DNA of 64,000 nt from Phylloscopus collybita. Lineage: Eukaryota; Chordata; Aves; Passeriformes; Phylloscopidae. The translations under genes were made by a program, and so were the position numbers. Below, one piece after another: positions 60,430 to 64,000 of the stretch. The stretch lies in the NCBI GenBank assembly GCA_027886175.1, contig JAJNNQ010000024.1, positions 30,421,001 through 30,485,000 of the forward strand, written 5' to 3'. The notes under the pieces are model-generated. The model saw only the letters and a program-made list of their open reading frames with translations, was not told the DNA's origin and made no database searches. The stretch's first letter is position 1. Each line of letters starts with the position of its first letter.

Positions 60430-61215
60430 TGGTGGCACCTTTGTGACAGTGTATTTAACAAAGGGTAAAAAGCTGTGCACAGCAGCTGTGGGAGACAGGA
60501 AGGACAATACCTGGGAGAAACAGCCCAGCAGACACCAAGGTCAGGGGAGAAGGAGCGGCAAGGAGTGCTCCAGGTGCCAGAGCTGAGATTCCCCTGCAGC
60601 CCACGGAGAGCCTGCACTGGAGTAGGTTTTCTGGCAGGAGCTGTGGCCCATGGAGGACCCCCACTGGGTTCCTAGATGAGGTTATCTAGCACCCTGTCCA
60701 ACCACACCTTGAAAGCCTCCAGCAATGGCAACCTCTGGGGAGGTTGTTCTGGTGACTGGTTGTTTTCACTGTAAAAAAGGTCTTTCTAACATCAAGATGA
60801 ACTGCAGTCCATGGGAGGAACCCACATCAGAGCATTTCTTGAAGGACCCCATACTGGAGCAAAAGAACAGCATAAGCAGGAAGAAGCAGCAGAGATGAAG
60901 TGCTATGGACTGACCACAACTCCCATTACCTGTCCTATGTGACACTTTGGGGGAGGAAGGAGGGACAGAAGAGTCAGGTGTGAAGTTCAGCTAGAGAGAA
61001 AAGAAAGGTGGGAGAAGCTTTTTAAAGTTTAGGGTTTTTTGTTGTGGTGTTTTTGGTTTGGTTTGGTTGATTTCTTAATCAATATATTTAAGCTTTATTA
61101 AGCTTTCCCCAAGTTAAGTCAGTTTTGCCCATGACAATAGCTGGGGAGAGATCTCCCTGTCCTTATCCTGACCTGAGAGGGTGTTTCACATCTTCTCCCT
61201 CTGCCTTGCTGAGGA
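60430..61215 (-). mobile_element. LTR-like passerine repeat, minus strand, interrupted
   Basis: Read on the minus strand, the 61215-61060 part matches the 5' portion of the family (GATAAGGACAGGGAGAGATC, GGGCAAAACTGACTTAACTT GGGG). The 60660-60440 part matches the 3' portion (GGGCTGCAGGGGAATCTCAG, CTCTGGCACCTGGAGCACTC, GACCTTGGTGTCTGCTGGGC). Spacing and order agree with the copy at 55135. CR1-like sequence sits between (60676-60800). This copy is more diverged than the one at 55135. Confidence 0.65.
60676..60800 (-). mobile_element. CR1-like fragment nested in the LTR copy
   Basis: On the minus strand: ATCTTGATGTTAGAAAGACC, CAGAACAACCTCCCCAGAGG, then GGAGGCTTTCAAGGTGTGGT and TGGACAGGGTGCTAGATAAC. 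This follows CR1 3' sequence order. It interrupts the LTR-like repeat, so it arrived later or replaced part of it. Confidence 0.6.
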
Positions 61216-61219
61216 GGGG

Positions 61220-62785
61220 GAATGAGAGAGCAGCTGGGTGGGTGCTGGCAGACAGCCAAGGAAAGAACATATTCTCTCATCTCACCCTTAAGCTCAGACA
61301 TACTCCACAGGCGGGTGGGGCTGGGGTCAGCTCCTCAGAGGTGCCTCCTCTTAGTGGTGGTGCAGGAGACAGGCTGGGAAATGGAGCTCAGATCCAGATC
61401 TTACAGAGTACGGGAGCTGTGGGCTGGGTCCAGATCTGCTGAGCTAACCTGCTGGTTGGTGAGCTTTCCTCCTTGGTGGAGGGAACCAGCTCCCCACCTT
61501 TCATGTCTGAGTTTCAGCCCCGTCAGGGCCTCCATCAGCTGCCCTATGGCCAATAGGCTCTCTCTGTTTCGCACACTCATTCTCCCCAGACATCGCCTTC
61601 CGCTCAGGTCCATTTCTGCTCACACCCAGAGTGGAAATCACGTGCCTTTGGAAAATCACCATCTGCCTAGAGAAGTCAGCGGATATCAGCAGAACCTGGA
61701 CTGGCAGCAAGACCTTCCTGGCGCTCCGGCTGCAGAGGAGGAGACATCAAGGCCACCCAAACATCTGCTTGCTGAACATCATCAACTTTGTTCCTCCTTT
61801 GCTTCAGCTTCTCACCCTTCAGCTGGGTGAGATCAATTACGGCAGGTGACAAACACAAGGCTGAGAGAAACGCAAGAGACACAGAGGCTGAGAGAGAAGA
61901 GGTAAGGAAACTCTTTCTTTTGCTAAGAGGCCAGCCTGTTTTCGGGTTTTTTAATGTTACGAACTTTATTGCTCCGCTCAAGTTGCTGTTTCGGCACGGA
62001 TGGGTTGGGTTTGCCCCTCTTAAAGGTCTGCTGTAAAACCGTCTTAAACCTTTGCCTTGATAATACTTCTCCGAGGCCTTCCAATTTTAACTAAAAACCA
62101 TTTGTCTCCCCGGAATTTTCTCTGAAAGGGGCAGAAAAAAAAAAGGGAGTTACGAAAAGCTCAACTTGCCTCAGAGCCTGGGGATCTCATGGATCTTTCA
62201 AACCCATATTTAGGGAAATATGTCCTATATGAGGGCCTGTCACTGGCATGTCCCCAAGGGCTGCAAATGCATTGGGGAGCAGCCCTCTACCAGCTGCCAC
62301 TTGCTATCACCTTCTCCACGTACCCTGCAGAAAGGGGAACTTTATTCTAAAAAAAGCCTGCAAAAATAAGAAGATGCCAGTCTGTAGCTAAGTAAGGATG
62401 TCTGCTTACATCTGTACGTGCTGAGACCGGAGGGGTCTGTTCTGCTAATCCAGGCTGACTGGCTCACTGCCTGACACTGGCTGCCAATGCAGCCTGATCC
62501 ATTAGCTCAGGGCTGAGTGAGCAGGATTTCTTGGAAAAAGAGGGATCCTTTCAATTTCTGGACAACAGAAAAGATATTTGCTTTCCCCTTCCATGGGCTG
62601 CTGCGCTGTTGAAAACAGCAGTTTCATTTCTGGTTGAATTTTTCAACTTTCAGGTGGCATATCCTGCTCAGCCACCATCAGCCACCTCCGATATTTGTCC
62701 ACTCAGTGCATGAAGGTTGAGTTCAGGTGACTGCTCAGTGTTCTCCACTATCAACTCAACAGTCCCTGGTGCAGGTTAGAGTTGT
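61220..62785. other. Intergenic, possible noncoding exon only
   Basis: No coding exon recognised; the 202-codon frame at 61222-61830 shows no domain pattern. A consensus donor (GAAGAG followed by GTAAGG, GT at 61902) follows a purine-rich stretch and could end a 5' noncoding exon of a downstream gene. Confidence 0.4.
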
Positions 62786-62786
62786 A

Positions 62787-63150
62787 GGATCACAGAACAG
62801 TTTGGGTTGGAAGGGATCTTTAAAGAACATCTCATTCCAACACCCCTGCCACAGGCAGGGACACCCTCCACTAGACCAGGTCGCTCAAAGCCCCATCCAC
62901 CCTGGCCTTGAACCCTTTCAGGGATGGAGCAGCCACAGCTTCTCTGGGCAACCTGCTCCAGTGCCTCATCACTCTCTGAGTAAAAGATTCCTTCCTAACA
63001 TTTGATCTAAACCTACCCTCTTTTAATTTAAAACCTCCTTCTCCTGTCACTATCTGGCCATGTAAAAAGTTGCTCTTCATCTTTTTTATTAGATACCTTT
63101 TAAGGACTAAAAGGCGATGAGGTCTCCCTGACTTCTTCTTTGTTCTCCCC
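62787..63150 (-). mobile_element. CR1 LINE fragment (3' end), antisense
   Basis: It opens GGATCACAGAACAGTTTGGG TTGGAAGGGATCTTTAAAG, then CAGGCAGGGACACCCTCCAC, CAGCTTCTCTGGGCAACCTG, TCCTTCCTAACATTTGATCT and CTCCTTCTCCTGTCACTATC. These are the reverse complement of CR1 blocks in the right order. It runs to about 63150 and has no intact open frame. Confidence 0.9.
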
Positions 63151-63154
63151 AGTG

Positions 63155-64000
63155 TCTCACAAACATTTCTGCCACAGCTGCCTGCAGCACAGCAGGGCTC
63201 AGCTCATCCAAACTGAGCATCCACCTCATCCCCACTAGCGTTTCTTGAGCACCCAGGGACGGTGCCCACCTCATCTGCCACAGCCTTATGTGGGTACCCC
63301 CTATTCACAGCAAAATTAAGGAGGGATGATACCCAGATGTCATCCCAAGCACATACAGGGCTCGGAAGGTTGATGAAGGAGCTGATTTCAGAGTGCATTT
63401 GATTAATCACAGCCTCTGGTGGCTTTAGAAAGGTAGGTCTTGGCTTCCCCTTAGGCCAGAAGGGAGTAGCTTGGGCTGTGAAGATGGAGCCACTTCTTGT
63501 GGCCTCCACATGGTTCCAGGCACATGACTGGGCATGGGGTACTTCATGGCTGAGGGGAGCTCACAGGGACATCGCCACCCTGCCTTGTCCTGATAGTGGG
63601 ACCTCTCTTGAGGAGGATCAGCTGCTTTCACCTGTGTGACCCCATGGATCCTGCTCCAGCACTTCCCTCTCCCAGGAGCTCCAACGGGAGGAGGGTGGCA
63701 TCTGCTCTCAGATGAGCAGAGAGGCTCAGGAGGAAATGGAGGCAGGGTCAAACAGTCCAGGGCGACATTAGGGACTGTGAAATGACCTTCACTGCTGTCA
63801 TAACTTTGCTCTCTGCTGGCTAGTTTCATTGCACTTGCTCTCTTACCCTGCCTGCTGCTCAGCTGACGTTTGCTTTAAGGTTAAGAAGTAAATTCAGAGA
63901 AACCACTGTTTGGTAAAAGAACCAGGTCAGCTTTGTTTCAGATTTTTAAACTGAGGAGAGGTGAAGCCCTTTAGCCCAGAGCCCCAGAGCTGAGCCTAAC
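63155..64000. other. Right end of window; no gene seen
   Basis: No recognisable coding exon, RNA gene or repeat family. CD4 is the expected next gene in the conserved block, but none of its Ig exons was identified here. Confidence 0.45.

Noticed and set aside
1..64000. CRISPR arrays, operons, tRNA or rRNA genes
   Set aside because: None was seen. The tandem arrays have no unique spacers, and the gene structure is that of a vertebrate.

Overview
The window is nuclear DNA from a bird, most likely a passerine. Four vertebrate protein genes can be read exon by exon: COPS7A (+, 361-2838), MLF2 (-, 20231-14998), PTMS (+, 28616-31174) and LAG3 (+, 46968-52435). Order and orientation match human 12p13.31 (COPS7A, MLF2, PTMS, LAG3, then CD4), so this is an old conserved block. 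The bird assignment rests on many truncated CR1 LINE copies, small introns, very GC-rich CpG islands, and three copies of an LTR-like repeat starting near TGTGGTGGTTTGACC, which I associate with songbird genomes.

Layout: 1-3.4 kb is the CpG-island promoter and compact gene of COPS7A. 3.4-13.8 kb is intergenic and holds a good CR1 copy. 13.8-20.6 kb is MLF2, convergent with COPS7A, with its CpG island at 20.2-20.65 kb. 20.7-27.3 kb is intergenic and holds a CR1 copy, a TTTTA microsatellite and a GC-rich minisatellite of about 20 units. 27.35-29.1 kb is a large CpG island feeding PTMS, whose 3' UTR ends near 32.08 kb. 32.1-46.7 kb is a spacer of about 14.7 kb with an LTR copy, a CR1 fragment and a CT repeat. 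46.77-52.95 kb is LAG3, with a TATA promoter, eight coding exons and a poly(A) signal. 52.95-64 kb shows no confident gene; it holds two LTR copies (one split by CR1-like sequence), CR1 copies, a CCCAT satellite and a strong 28-bp-stem hairpin. CD4 is expected beyond the right edge or in the last kilobases, but no CD4 coding exon was recognised.

The genes do not form one pathway. COPS7A is a COP9 signalosome subunit, MLF2 a nuclear/cytosolic adaptor-type protein, PTMS an acidic nuclear chromatin protein, and LAG3 an inhibitory T-cell receptor. No microbial-type system, CRISPR array or operon is present. The most interesting signals are the altered domains of bird LAG3 (no long D1 loop, short tail without acidic EP repeats, a possible alternative last exon), the mirror-image CCAAT/GC-box element in PTMS intron 1, and the hairpin near 58.4 kb. 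All coordinates were read by eye; splice sites were checked for GT/AG and reading phase.
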